A stretch of 64,000 bases of DNA from JAJPKK01 sp963800215. Its GTDB lineage: Bacteria; Pseudomonadota; Alphaproteobacteria; Rhizobiales; Xanthobacteraceae. This document shows positions 44,947 to 52,868 of this stretch, piece after piece. The notes under the pieces were generated by a model. That model worked only from the letters and a program-made list of their open reading frames with translations. It searched no databases and was not told the origin of the DNA. How positions within the stretch are numbered: position 1 is the first letter of the stretch; each line of letters starts with the position of its first letter. The stretch is from NCBI GenBank assembly GCA_963800215.1, contig CAWCZY010000013.1, forward strand, positions 306,006-370,005, in the 5' to 3' direction. The position numbers and the translations under genes are program-made.

Positions 44947-45793
44947 ATGCTGTTTCGAAGCATGATCGGTTCGATTGCGCTCGCCATCGTCCTCGTCGCC
45001 GGACCGGTCGCGGCTCAGCAACCGTTGGACGACAGTAGCAAATATCCGAATATGGCCGGCCAGTGGCTGCGGGTCGGGCCGCTCGGCGTATTCGAACTCG
45101 ACCAAACCGCCCGGGCTGGGACAGCAAGCGCCGCTGACGCCGGAATACCAGAAGATATTCGAGGCCAACCTAGCCGACGTCGCACAGGGCGGATCGGGCG
45201 ACGACCCGGTCCACACCTGCATCCCGGAAGGCATGCCGCGGGCGATGAACCTGGTGCTGCCGATGGAATTCATCATCACGCGCAACACCACCTACATCCT
45301 GATGGAATATCTCAGCATGCTGCGCCGCGTCTACACGGATGGGCGCCCATTTCCCGACGATGAGGATCCCTCGTGGATGGGATATTCGATCGGCAAATGG
45401 ATCGACGAGGACGGCGATGGCCGCTACGACGCGCTGGAGGTGGAGACCCGCGATCTCAAGAATCCCCGAACCTTCGACCCCAGCGGCCTGCCGGTGCACA
45501 AGGATGGCGAAACCGTCGTCAAGGAGCGGTTCTATCTCGACCAGGCGAACCCGGACATTCTGCACGACCAGATCACCACGATGGATCACGCCCTCACTCG
45601 CCCGTGGACTGTCCTCAAGACGATGCGCCGCGAGAAGAAGCCGATCTGGGTCGAATCGATCTGCTCCGAGGGCAACGTCCATGTCAGCATCGGCGGAGAG
45701 CAATACATGCTCGGCGGCGACGGCCTCTTGATGCCGTTCAGGAAGGGCCAGCCGCCGCCGGATCTGAAGCATTTCGACCAACCGAAAAAGTGA
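44947..45793 (+). CDS. Secreted protein of unknown function, one frameshift
   Basis: ATG 44947 follows gggaggaaag. A signal peptide (MIGSIALAIVLVAGPVAAQQ) precedes SKYPNMAGQWLRVGPLGVFELD, where the frame breaks (about 45098-45105). The product continues in another frame as LTPEYQKIFEANLADVAQGG, CIPEGMPRAMNLVLPMEFI, YTDGRPFPDDEDPSWMGYSIGKW and ERFYLDQANPDILHDQITTMD. The repaired length is about 281 residues. Similar exported proteins with the CIPEGMPR and WMGYSIGKW motifs often occur beside DUF6152 proteins; the activity is unknown to me. Confidence 0.65.
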
Positions 45794-45838
45794 GGCAGCG
45801 AGGCTCCCGTGGGTTGGGCGTGTCGACGCGGCCGAAAT

Positions 45839-45866
45839 CGGCGACCCGGCCGGAGCCGGGTCGCCG
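45839..45866. terminator. Bidirectional hairpin cggcgacccggc-cgga-gccgggtcgccg
   Basis: A perfect 12-bp stem lies between two convergent genes (stops at 45793 and 45885). No T-tract adjoins, but the stem strength and placement suit a shared transcription end. Confidence 0.6.
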
Positions 45867-45884
45867 ATCGCTCCGATGCCGGAA

Positions 45885-46079
45885 CTATTTCTGCTGCTGG
45901 CTCTTGCTGTTGGCCTGCGTCGACTGCTCGTGAGCCGCCTTCGACTTATCGGCCGCTTGAGCTGATTGCTGCTTTGCGCTCACGTGATCGTTGCTGCCGT
46001 GCTGCTCTGCCGCAGTACGGTGAGCCTTCGCGGCCTGTTCGTGATGCTCGGCGGCCTTCTGATGCATTTCCTTAGGCAT
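45885..46079 (-). CDS. Small hydrophilic His/Ala/Lys/Gln-rich stress-type protein
   Basis: The 64-residue protein begins MPKEMHQKAAEHHEQAAKAHRTAAEQH and continues in the same AAK/AHE heptad-like style to SKSQQQK; it is all-helical, without hydrophobic segments or Cys. Similar short proteins are common in Bradyrhizobium and Methylobacterium and are typical general-stress-response targets. A perfect EcfG promoter 51-75 bp upstream (46130-46154) supports this. Biochemical role unknown. Confidence 0.7.
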   Translation of the reverse strand: MPKEMHQKAAEHHEQAAKAHRTAAEQHGSNDHVSAKQQSAQAADKSKAAHEQSTQANSKSQQQK

Positions 46080-46129
46080 TTTTTGTCCTTCTGATTGGGT
46101 AAGAGAAAAGCTTCAGTACGTCAAAGCAA

Positions 46130-46154
46130 AACGTCCGGCGCTCCCAATGGTTCC
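46130..46154 (-). promoter_or_regulatory. EcfG-dependent promoter (GGAAC-N16-CGTT)
   Basis: On the minus strand the -35 GGAAC occupies 46154-46150 and the -10 CGTT 46133-46130, with exactly 16 bp between. It reads toward the small stress protein whose ATG is at 46079. It matches the consensus of the two divergent promoters at the ecfG locus 5 kb away. Confidence 0.75.
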
Positions 46155-46210
46155 AAGCGCGGCAAATGAGGCGCCGCCGAGCCTCGAATGGCCGTTCCCG
46201 CGGCCACGCG

Positions 46211-46238
46211 AAAAGAATGGCTCCGCTTACGCGGAGCC
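46211..46238 (-). terminator. Intrinsic terminator of the CsbD-like gene
   Basis: Stem ggctccgc (46219-46226) / gcggagcc (46231-46238) with a 4-nt loop; on the minus strand it is followed by attctttt. It lies 29 bp after the CsbD-like stop codon. Confidence 0.65.
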
Positions 46239-46266
46239 CTCCCTACGCAGCTCAAAGCGAGCCTGC

Positions 46267-46482
46267 TCAAACCTTCCTGTTGACGAAGTCGGCAGCCTTG
46301 TTCGCGGCATCCTTGGTGGCCGACTTCGCGTCGCCGATCGCCTTCTGCGCGGCGCCTTTGGCCTCTTGGCCTGCGCCTTCGACCTGAAGCTTGTCGGAGC
46401 CCACGGCTTTGCCGACGCCCTGCTTGACCTTGCCGATCGTTTCGTTGGTCACGCCTGTGATTTTGTCCGCGGTGCTGCCCAT
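46267..46482 (-). CDS. CsbD-family stress protein
   Basis: ATG 46482 follows aggagaattga. The 71-residue protein MGSTADKITGVTNETIGKVKQGVG has the CsbD repeats (KVKQGVGKAVGSDKLQVEG, AQKAIGDAKSATKDAANKA). It is a soluble, probably partly disordered protein made under general stress in many bacteria. A weak EcfG-like site (GGAAC at 46543-46547 with CGCT instead of CGTT) lies upstream. Confidence 0.85.
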   Translation of the reverse strand: MGSTADKITGVTNETIGKVKQGVGKAVGSDKLQVEGAGQEAKGAAQKAIGDAKSATKDAANKAADFVNRKV

Positions 46483-46952
46483 TTCAATTCTCCTGATGAG
46501 GTTGAACTCGTCGAACCACACAAGCGCCGAAGTGAACAAAAAGTTCCAGGCTCGATGGAACGTCGCTGCACAGCATCGTCTCGGGTCGAACAGGTATGCG
46601 GTGCGTTTCCCCCACCGGATGAAGGCATCCTGGGGAGGAGGTGAGGACATCCGGCCTGACCGGGATCGGCTTCACGACCGCGCACACGGCGGCCGACGAA
46701 AATAAAGGATACTCGGCCGCCTATAATGGAACGGACCGGCGATATTTGTATTAAGTATCCGTCAAGACAGTTTCGTGAAACCGGTCACCTCGGCAAATCC
46801 TGCGGTGGCCGCGATATTCCCCGCATTCGCGCCGCTGCAGTTCGCTGCGACTGGGAAAAAGTTTCCCACCTCGAATCGGTTCGAACTGCCCGGGCGGATT
46901 TCGATTCCAAGGCGCCCAGACACCCAGTCCGGGGCAACAAGGAGATTTGGTG
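46483..46952. other. 470-bp gene-free divergent region between CsbD and DUF3309 genes
   Basis: Holds a weak EcfG-like promoter for csbD (46523-46547), a perfect inverted repeat gggaaa-aag-tttccc near 46855 and an AT-rich patch around 46700-46770. No supported coding frame. Promoter elements for the DUF3309 gene could not be fixed. Confidence 0.4.
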
Positions 46953-47114
46953 ATGAGCACAATTCTGATCGTCGTCCTGGTGATTCTGCTGCTCGGCGGC
47001 TTTGGTGGCTATCACGGCTACAGCCGTTACGGCGGGGCTGGCCTCGGCGGCGTTCTCGGCCTGATCTTGATCGTCGTGCTCGTACTGTGGCTGGTCGGCG
47101 GCGTGCACGTATGA
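46953..47114 (+). CDS. DUF3309-type small membrane protein
   Basis: ATG 46953 follows aaggag. The 53-residue protein is MSTILIVVLVILLLGGF, a Gly/Tyr-rich middle (GGYHGYSRYGG) and a second membrane span (GGVLGLILIVVLVLWLVGG). The two-span form with a GYxxYG turn is typical of this family, common in rhizobia. Function unknown; the setting suggests stress induction. Confidence 0.8.
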   Translation: MSTILIVVLVILLLGGFGGYHGYSRYGGAGLGGVLGLILIVVLVLWLVGGVHV

Positions 47115-47174
47115 TCCGGTAGACAGTGCGCCATTCGCGGCGCGGAAAGTCTCTTGCCTGCACGAGGTTTCTCA

Positions 47175-47636
47175 ATGGTGGCCGAGTATGCGGGAGCGTA
47201 CGGTGGAATGCGCCGGCTGGCGCCGTCCTTATCGCGCGTTTCCGCTTCGGTTCTGATCGTCGAAGACGAGGCGCTGGTACGCGCGATGGGCGTCTGCCTG
47301 TTCGCCGAGGCCGGCTTCCGGACGATCGAGGCCGCGAACGGCGATGAGGCGCTCGAACGGCTCGAGGCGGATGCCGAAGTGCAGTTGCTGTTCACCGACG
47401 TAAACCTGCCGGGAACGATCGACGGGTTGGCGCTCGCTTGGCAGGCACGCGACCGCTGGCCCCACATCGGCATCATCATCGTTTCCGGAACGGCTATGCC
47501 CCAGCACGAGCTTCCGGCCGGCTGCCGGTTCCACCGAAAGCCCTACGATCCGGACAGCGTGGTCAGCCATGCACGCGAATTGACGTCTGCATACGATCCG
47601 CCGCCGGGGCGATCTTTGCAAAAGTGGCGTGAGTGA
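47175..47636 (+). CDS. Stand-alone receiver-domain response regulator
   Basis: From ATG 47175 (or an earlier ATG at 47154) about 153 residues form one CheY-like domain: VLIVEDEALVRAMG, LLFTDVNLPG with the phospho-Asp, IIIVSGTA and FHRKPYDPDSV with the conserved Lys. The non-standard PG-T and FHRKPY pattern resembles the FAT-GUY class of alphaproteobacterial single-domain regulators that tune the general stress response. Its 3' end overlaps the convergent kinase gene by 74 bp. Confidence 0.82.
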   Translation: MVAEYAGAYGGMRRLAPSLSRVSASVLIVEDEALVRAMGVCLFAEAGFRTIEAANGDEALERLEADAEVQLLFTDVNLPGTIDGLALAWQARDRWPHIGIIIVSGTAMPQHELPAGCRFHRKPYDPDSVVSHARELTSAYDPPPGRSLQKWRE

Positions 47637-48675
47637 CCGATACGGTCGTTCCCTGGGCGTCGCTGGACATCTCTACCCGGGCATCGAGCTGCTGGGCGAG
47701 CGCCTTGACGATGCTGGTGCCGAGGCCGGCCTTCGGCTGAGCAAAGTCGCGGGCCGAGCGTCCGACGCCGTTGTCCGCAATCGAAAGCCGCCAGTTCGTT
47801 CCGGCGACATCATAGGCGACGGTGATGCGATCATCGACCTTGTCGTCGAGAAAGGCATGCTTCACGGCATTCAATACGAGCTCGGTAACGATCAGGCCGA
47901 GACTGACGGCCTCACGGGAAGTAACCCTGCCGCCGTCGCTGATCACTTTCAGTGCGATCGGCCGGTCGTTGCTGATCATCGAGGATGTGAGGCTCGCGCA
48001 CAGCTTCGAGAGATAAGGCGCCATCTCGATGACGCCGGTGGCGCCGGCAATATGGAGGTGCTGCTGCACGGCCGCAACCGACATGACCCGGTTGTGGGCG
48101 TCTTGCAGGTGCAGACGCGTCTCCTCCGATGTCACCGTCCGGGATTTCATCAGAATGATCGCTGCGATGATTTGCAGGCTGTTGGCGACGCGATGCTGCA
48201 ATTCCTCGAGCAACATGTCCTTCTCCCGCAGCAGCGCGTCCTTCTGCTGCAGCAGTTCCTCCCGTTCGCGCTCCAGCGCGCGCCGCTCGGTGACGTCTTC
48301 GATTCCCAGCAAAATATTTGTGTGGGGAGTTTCGGCGTAGAGTACCTTGCGGGCGTTCAGCAGCATGGTGCGACGTCCGATATCGGGAAACTGATGTTCG
48401 ACCTCGTAATCCTCCATCTCGCCTTGTTCCGGGATGATTTTTTCCAGCAGCAATCGAAGCCTCGGAATGTCCCATTGACCGTCGCCCAGCGCATACAGCG
48501 GCCGGCCTTGCGTGTTGGCACTGGCGACCTTGAATTTCAGATAGAACGAGCGGCTGGCGGCGAGCACACGCAGGTCCTGGTCGAGGACGAGAAGAGGCTC
48601 CCGGACGGTGTCCACGATCGCCTGAGCGAAGGTTCCGGCATCCTTGTTTTCGACGAACCGCTGATTGTGCTGCAT
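47563..48675 (-). CDS. Sensor histidine kinase, PAS + HisKA_2 type
   Basis: From ATG 48675 the protein is 370 residues and cytosolic: a PAS-like domain (AQAIVDTVREPLLVLDQDLRVLAA to GIEDVTERRALEREREE), a coiled coil with LLQQKDALLREKD, then ELQHRVANSLQIIAA with the phospho-His of the HisKA_2 family and a HATPase (VTELVLNAVKHAF, ADNGVG, GLGTSIVKALAQQL). HisKA_2/HWE kinases feed PhyR in the general stress response. It is convergent with the receiver gene, so the pair may be partners. Confidence 0.85.
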   Translation of the reverse strand: MQHNQRFVENKDAGTFAQAIVDTVREPLLVLDQDLRVLAASRSFYLKFKVASANTQGRPLYALGDGQWDIPRLRLLLEKIIPEQGEMEDYEVEHQFPDIGRRTMLLNARKVLYAETPHTNILLGIEDVTERRALEREREELLQQKDALLREKDMLLEELQHRVANSLQIIAAIILMKSRTVTSEETRLHLQDAHNRVMSVAAVQQHLHIAGATGVIEMAPYLSKLCASLTSSMISNDRPIALKVISDGGRVTSREAVSLGLIVTELVLNAVKHAFLDDKVDDRITVAYDVAGTNWRLSIADNGVGRSARDFAQPKAGLGTSIVKALAQQLDARVEMSSDAQGTTVSVTHATFAKIAPAADRMQTSIRVHG

Positions 48676-49092
48676 CACGCACTCTTTTTGCGATCCAGGC
48701 CGGCGACAGACCCGTCGGAGATTTTTGACCACCGCGGCTTCGATTCGCGCAATGGTATCCCGTCCACCGCAATCGCGGGGCGCCTGGCAACATCGAGGTT
48801 AGAACGGGCCTCGAACGCAAGTCTGTGCAATATTGAACACCGCATCACGTCGGCACGCGCGCGGGATGCAAAGGCAGGCGACAAGCTCAACTCCAGTCGG
48901 AGTGGAAAGTCGAAGTGGAAAGTCGGAGCAGATCCATCGGCTTGTGAAGATCCGGAGGCCGGCGCTTCGCCTGGACATGGACTTCACGGCAGCAGCAACA
49001 TGCCGCACACCGGAGTGTACGATCCAGGCCTTGTATCGTATATGATTCTTCAGGCGCTTCGCCGTGCCATTGTCGGGCCAATGGAGGTCTCC
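48676..49092. other. 417-bp divergent spacer between kinase and Crp/Fnr genes
   Basis: No supported gene. A 15-bp direct repeat, gtggaaagtcg(a/g)a, occurs twice in tandem at about 48900-48930, and two low-GC patches occur near 48830 and 49030. No EcfG promoter or FNR box was found. Confidence 0.4.
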
Positions 49093-49822
49093 GTGGCAAA
49101 GAAGAGCAAGCTGTCGTTCGACCCCAAGAAATTTCTCGCCAAGGTCGGCGAGGGAAAAACGATAACGAATTATATGAAGGATCAAGTTGTTTTCTCGCAG
49201 GGCGACCCTGCGGACGCGGTTTTTTATATTCAAAAAGGCAAGCTCAAGCTCACGGTGATTTCCCAACAGGGAAAGGAGGCCGTGATCGCCATTTTGGGAC
49301 CCGGCCACTTTTTCGGCGAAGGGTGCCTGAATGGCCATGGGCTGCGTGTTGCAACGACGGTGGCTATGGACGAATTCGGTGGTCACCCGCATAGACAAGG
49401 CGTCGATGATCGCCACGCTCCACAGCGAGACGGAGTTTTCCGAGCTGTTTATTGCGTACCTGCTGGCGCGCAACAGCCGAGTTGAAGAAGACCTGGTCGA
49501 CCAATTGTTCAATTCCAGCGAAAAGCGCCTCGCCCGGCTGCTGCTTCTCCTCGCAAATTTCGGCAAGGAAACGAAACCGGAACCGGTCGTGGGAAAAATC
49601 AGTCAGGAAACGCTGGCGGAAATGATCGGCACGACGCGGGCGCGCGTAAGTCATTTCATGAATAAATTTCGAAAATTGGGATATATCAATTACAATGGAC
49701 ATCTGGAGATTCATAATTCGCTCCTGAATGTCGTTTTGTACGACAAGCCCGAGATCGACAGCAGCGATGCGCCCTCGCGTGAAACCGAGGCGCCACCCAC
49801 CTCCCGTGGCTCGCGCAGGTAA
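49093..49822 (+). CDS. Crp/Fnr-family transcriptional regulator, one frameshift
   Basis: GTG 49093 (after tggaggt) opens VAKKSKLSFDPKKFLAKVGEG; an in-frame ATG exists at 49081. The cNMP-like domain reads VFSQGDPADAVFYIQKGKLKL and ILGPGHFFGEGCLNG. The frame breaks in gaattcgg near 49373, and one T less joins VAMDE to SVVTRIDKASM. It continues into the dimer helix and an HTH (LAEMIGTTRARVSHFMNKFRKLGYI). Restored length is about 242 residues. No Cys cluster for an Fe-S centre is visible, so it is not an FNR oxygen sensor; CRP-like effector unknown. Confidence 0.82.
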
Positions 49823-50053
49823 TGCGTCCGCGCCGCAAGTCGGCGGTTCGTGGATATCCAGGAGCGGGCCTTCGTGGTGCCGTTTTGGTCAAAGCTCCCC
49901 ATCCTCCGGTTTTCGAATGCGGGGCCAAGTCGGCCTGCCGACTTATTGAAGTCGTGGGAGGCGTATCCAAATAGGCGGAGTCCATCCGGTTGGATCGCAA
50001 CTGCAGTGACGGATGGTATCGAACTTCAACGAACTTCGGAGAAGGACACGCTC

Positions 50054-50293
50054 ATGCGCATGTTGGCACTTGCACTCACCGGCGTGCTGGCGGTTTGTGT
50101 CGCGGGCCCGGCTTTTGCCTACGCAAATCCGGATCGCGGCCCCTACCCGCAGCCTTGTAACGGAGGGTCTTGCTATCGCAGCGGCAGCCAGAAAATCCAG
50201 CATCAGAAGCATCCGAAGCACATCAAGAAAAGTGAGCGTGCCGAGGCGCACATGGCCGTCGCGGACCTCCTCGGCCGGCGCGTCGCCGGCTGA
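50054..50293 (+). CDS. Small secreted basic protein
   Basis: ATG 50054 follows ggagaagg. The 79-residue precursor has a signal peptide (MLALALTGVLAVCVAGPAFA) and a mature part with GGSCYRSGSQKIQHQKHPKH followed by KKSERAEAHMAVADLLGRR. One Cys pair (PCNGGSC) could form a disulfide. His/Lys-rich; family unknown to me. Confidence 0.6.
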   Translation: MRMLALALTGVLAVCVAGPAFAYANPDRGPYPQPCNGGSCYRSGSQKIQHQKHPKHIKKSERAEAHMAVADLLGRRVAG

Positions 50294-50370
50294 GATTCCC
50301 ACGCTGCTCCGGATTCGTGGATGGTCAGGAATTCCGCGGCCGGGGCCGAGGCCTCCATTAGGCTGACCCT

Positions 50371-50439
50371 ATTGGTCGCTTGACCGGGCAATCACGGCCG
50401 GTGTCTACCGAACCGCCCAGTCGGGCCGGGCGATGACAG
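50371..50439. repeat. Dispersed paired palindrome, third copy
   Basis: ggtcgcttgaccgggcaatca and cgcccagtcgggccgggcgatgaca are separated by cggccggtgtctaccgaac; same organisation as 5901 and 42487 but more degenerate. Confidence 0.45.
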
Positions 50440-50492
50440 CGAGTTGTGAGCCGATCAAAAATGCTCCGGCGGTGACGGCCGGTTGCGGCGAG

Positions 50493-51059
50493 TTACGAGC
50501 GCCGCGAGCCGCCGGCGGCGGAGCCCATGGCGGCCCGGGTCTCGCGATCGGGGCCGAAATCGCTGGCGCTCTCGATCGAAAGAACCTCGGCGAGCCGGCT
50601 GCGGGCGCGGTTAACCCGGCTCTTGATGGTGCCGACGGCGCAGCCGCAGATCTGCGCGGCTTCCTCGTAGGAGAAGCCGGAGGCGCCGACCAGGATCAGG
50701 GACTCCCGCTGATCGGCGGGCAACAGGTTGAGCGCCTTGCGGAATTCGCCCATCTCGATGTGGCTCGTCTGATTCGGCAGCGAAGTCAGCGATTCCGCAT
50801 AAGAGCCGTCGGCATCCTCCACCTCGCGCCGGCGCTTGCGATATTCCGAGCGGAACACGTTGCGTAGAATGGTGAACAACCACGCCGACATGTTGGTCCC
50901 GGGCTCGAAGGAGTCGAGGTTGGCCCAGGCGCGCAACAGGGCTTCCTGCACGAGGTCGTCGGCGCGGTCGACATTCCCGCACAGTGAAATGGCGAATGCG
51001 CGCAGTGACGGCACTGCAGCGAGCATCGTTGCGCGGACTGAATTGCTGGGTGCGGCCAT
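50493..51059 (-). CDS. ecfG: General stress response sigma factor EcfG
   Basis: The 188-residue ECF sigma factor has region 2 (RAFAISLCGNVDRADDLVQEALLRAWANLDSFEPGTN, AWLFTILRNVF) and region 4 (LPADQRESLILVGASGFSYEEAAQI, GTIKSRVNRARSRLAEVL). It is the alphaproteobacterial general stress sigma factor, held by NepR and freed when phosphorylated PhyR binds NepR. The start abuts the nepR stop (51059/51060), so the two are co-translated. It is transcribed from an EcfG-type promoter at 51365-51389, a positive feedback loop. Confidence 0.95.
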   Translation of the reverse strand: MAAPSNSVRATMLAAVPSLRAFAISLCGNVDRADDLVQEALLRAWANLDSFEPGTNMSAWLFTILRNVFRSEYRKRRREVEDADGSYAESLTSLPNQTSHIEMGEFRKALNLLPADQRESLILVGASGFSYEEAAQICGCAVGTIKSRVNRARSRLAEVLSIESASDFGPDRETRAAMGSAAGGSRRS

Positions 51060-51299
51060 TCACCCCTCGTTTTTTTCGGTGTTTGGTGTCGCGCCGTCTT
51101 CGTCGGGGCTCTTTTCGTCCAGCCTTCGAAGAATTTCGGCGAACCGATCGGGAACGCCTTGATTGACCACGTCATTGTACATGGCGCGAAGCTGCTGCCC
51201 GATCTTGGCCTTGACGTCAGGCCCGAGTTTTACCGGCGATCGCGGCGCCGCCTCACCTTCCATAAATGATTGTGTCCGTTGCACCTTGCGCTTGTTCAT
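51060..51299 (-). CDS. nepR: Anti-sigma factor NepR
   Basis: From ATG 51299 the protein is 79 residues. The NepR core is PDVKAKIGQQLRAMYNDVVNQGVPDRFAEILRRLD, two helices with flanking disordered tails. It sequesters EcfG and is itself titrated by PhyR. Position directly upstream of ecfG and divergent from phyR is the standard arrangement. Confidence 0.93.
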   Translation of the reverse strand: MNKRKVQRTQSFMEGEAAPRSPVKLGPDVKAKIGQQLRAMYNDVVNQGVPDRFAEILRRLDEKSPDEDGATPNTEKNEG

Positions 51300-51364
51300 T
51301 GTTGCCTCACGCCCCGATCCTGTGTCTCTACGCAAGGTTTGCGGGTCCCCACGCAAAAATCAAC

Positions 51365-51389
51365 AACGTCGGTGCCGTGACGAGGTTCC
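51365..51389 (-). promoter_or_regulatory. EcfG-dependent promoter of nepR-ecfG (GGAAC-N16-CGTT)
   Basis: On the minus strand GGAAC lies at 51389-51385 and CGTT at 51368-51365, spacing 16, 66 bp upstream of the nepR start. It is a perfect match to the EcfG consensus. Confidence 0.85.
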
Positions 51390-51397
51390 GCAGCGGG

Positions 51398-51422
51398 GGA
51401 ACTTTTTTTGTGACCAGGCGTT
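51398..51422 (+). promoter_or_regulatory. EcfG-dependent promoter of phyR (GGAAC-N16-CGTT)
   Basis: On the plus strand GGAAC lies at 51398-51402 and CGTT at 51419-51422, spacing 16 with a T7 run after the -35 element, 40 bp upstream of the phyR start. Only 8 bp separate it from the divergent nepR promoter, so the two polymerase sites are nearly back-to-back. Confidence 0.85.
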
Positions 51423-51461
51423 GGCGTGTAGCCATTGTGATCTGGAATCCGGGGAGGATCG

Positions 51462-52262
51462 ATGTCCAAAGCGCAAGCCGTAGCCCAACACCTGCCGTAT
51501 CTGCGCCGCTATGCCCGTGCTCTCACGGGCAGCCAGGCGTCCGGCGACGCCTATGTGGCGGCGACGCTCGAAGCTCTGGTCAAGGAGCCGGAGTTGCTCG
51601 AAGCGGCGGACTTGCCGCGCGTCACCCTGTTTCGGCTGTTTTCGACGATCTGGAATTCGCTCGCCGTCAACGGCATCCCCGATCCGGTGGCGAACCTGAT
51701 GCCGGCCGAGCGCCATCTCGGCCAGATAACCGCCAAACCCCGTCAAGCGTTCCTCCTGGTCTCCGTCGAGGGATTTTCCGAGGAGCATGCGGCGCGGATT
51801 CTCGATGTGGATGCGCCGGCGCTGCGCCGGCTGGTCGAGGAATCCGGCCGCGAACTGGCCGCCCAGATCGCCACCGATGTCCTCATCATCGAGGACGAGG
51901 CCCTGATCGCCCTCGATCTGGAGGCGCTGGTCGAGAACCTCGGCCACAAGGTCGTCGGTATCGCCCGCACCCGGACCGAGGCGGTTTCCATCGTGCGGAC
52001 CCGCCCGCCTGGGCTGATCCTCGCCGATATTCAGCTCGCCGACGGCAGTTCCGGCCTCGATGCGGTCAATGACCTCCTCAACACGTTCGAGGTGCCGGTC
52101 ATCTTCATCACCGCCTATCCCGAGCGCTTCCTGACCGGCGAGCGGCCGGAGCCGGCGTTCCTGGTCTCCAAGCCCTACCAGCCCGCCACCGTTTCGGCCC
52201 TGGTCAGCCAAGCCTTGTTTTTCGAGCGCAACGCCGTTCAGCGCAAACGGCGGGCAGGTTAG
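51462..52262 (+). CDS. phyR: General stress response regulator PhyR
   Basis: ATG 51462 follows ggggagg. Residues 1 to about 125 mimic an ECF sigma factor (LPYLRRYARALTGSQASGDAYV, AFLLVSVEGFSEEHAARIL). Residues 136-256 are a receiver (VLIIEDEALIALDLEALV, LILADIQLADGSSG with phospho-Asp 189, VIFITAYPE, LVSKPY). Phosphorylation frees the sigma-like domain to bind NepR and release EcfG. Length 266 is standard. The window's two HWE/HisKA_2 kinases are candidate phospho-donors. Confidence 0.96.
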   Translation: MSKAQAVAQHLPYLRRYARALTGSQASGDAYVAATLEALVKEPELLEAADLPRVTLFRLFSTIWNSLAVNGIPDPVANLMPAERHLGQITAKPRQAFLLVSVEGFSEEHAARILDVDAPALRRLVEESGRELAAQIATDVLIIEDEALIALDLEALVENLGHKVVGIARTRTEAVSIVRTRPPGLILADIQLADGSSGLDAVNDLLNTFEVPVIFITAYPERFLTGERPEPAFLVSKPYQPATVSALVSQALFFERNAVQRKRRAG

Positions 52263-52868
52263 CGTTGTGTCTCTGACGCTTCATTCAGTGTCATGCCCCG
52301 CGAAAGCGGGGCAACCCACGCTGTGCCCAAAGTCGCAGTTTGGTGGTCGAGCCGGGCGATGACAATGATAGGATTCAAGCGTCGGAGACAGGACACTCGC
52401 AGGCCGCGAAACTTCAATGAGATCAGATGGTTGTCGCTCAAGTCCGGCAGGCTCGAAGACACGATCCCGAGTCCAGGCGGCCAAAGAGGCGCAACAGGCG
52501 AGAATTGCCCGTTGCGCCTGTATTGGCCGGCCACGCGGGGGAGGGGGAGGGGGATGGCGGCCGGTCATAGTGATAAAACGCCATAGCGAAAATCGTTCCG
52601 GAAAAAATGCGCCGATATTTGCGACCGGGGCGGTACCTGCGGGACGGCCGATCCCGGCAAGAATCGCGAGGTTTACGCCGGTCGAATGAAACCATTGAAA
52701 TCATTTGGCGTTTGACTCGACGGCGGGTCGGTTCAAATTCCGCGCGGCGACGGATGAATGAGCTGGCCGACGTTCACTTTGATGCGGCTTCCAGGGCCTA
52801 TTTTCATGACGTTTGATTCCAATGTTCATGGCGGATGGTGGCGAGGGCGTGCCAAGGGGAAATGGAGA
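52263..52868. other. 606-bp gene-free region after phyR with palindromes
   Basis: A strong hairpin tgccccgc-gaaa-gcggggca (52294-52313) just after phyR may end its transcription. A half copy of the dispersed palindrome follows (ggtcgagccgggcgatgaca, 52345-52364). The rest, including a gggggaggggg run near 52540 and an AT-richer stretch 52590-52740, shows no supported gene; it must contain the promoter of the HWE kinase. Confidence 0.4.
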
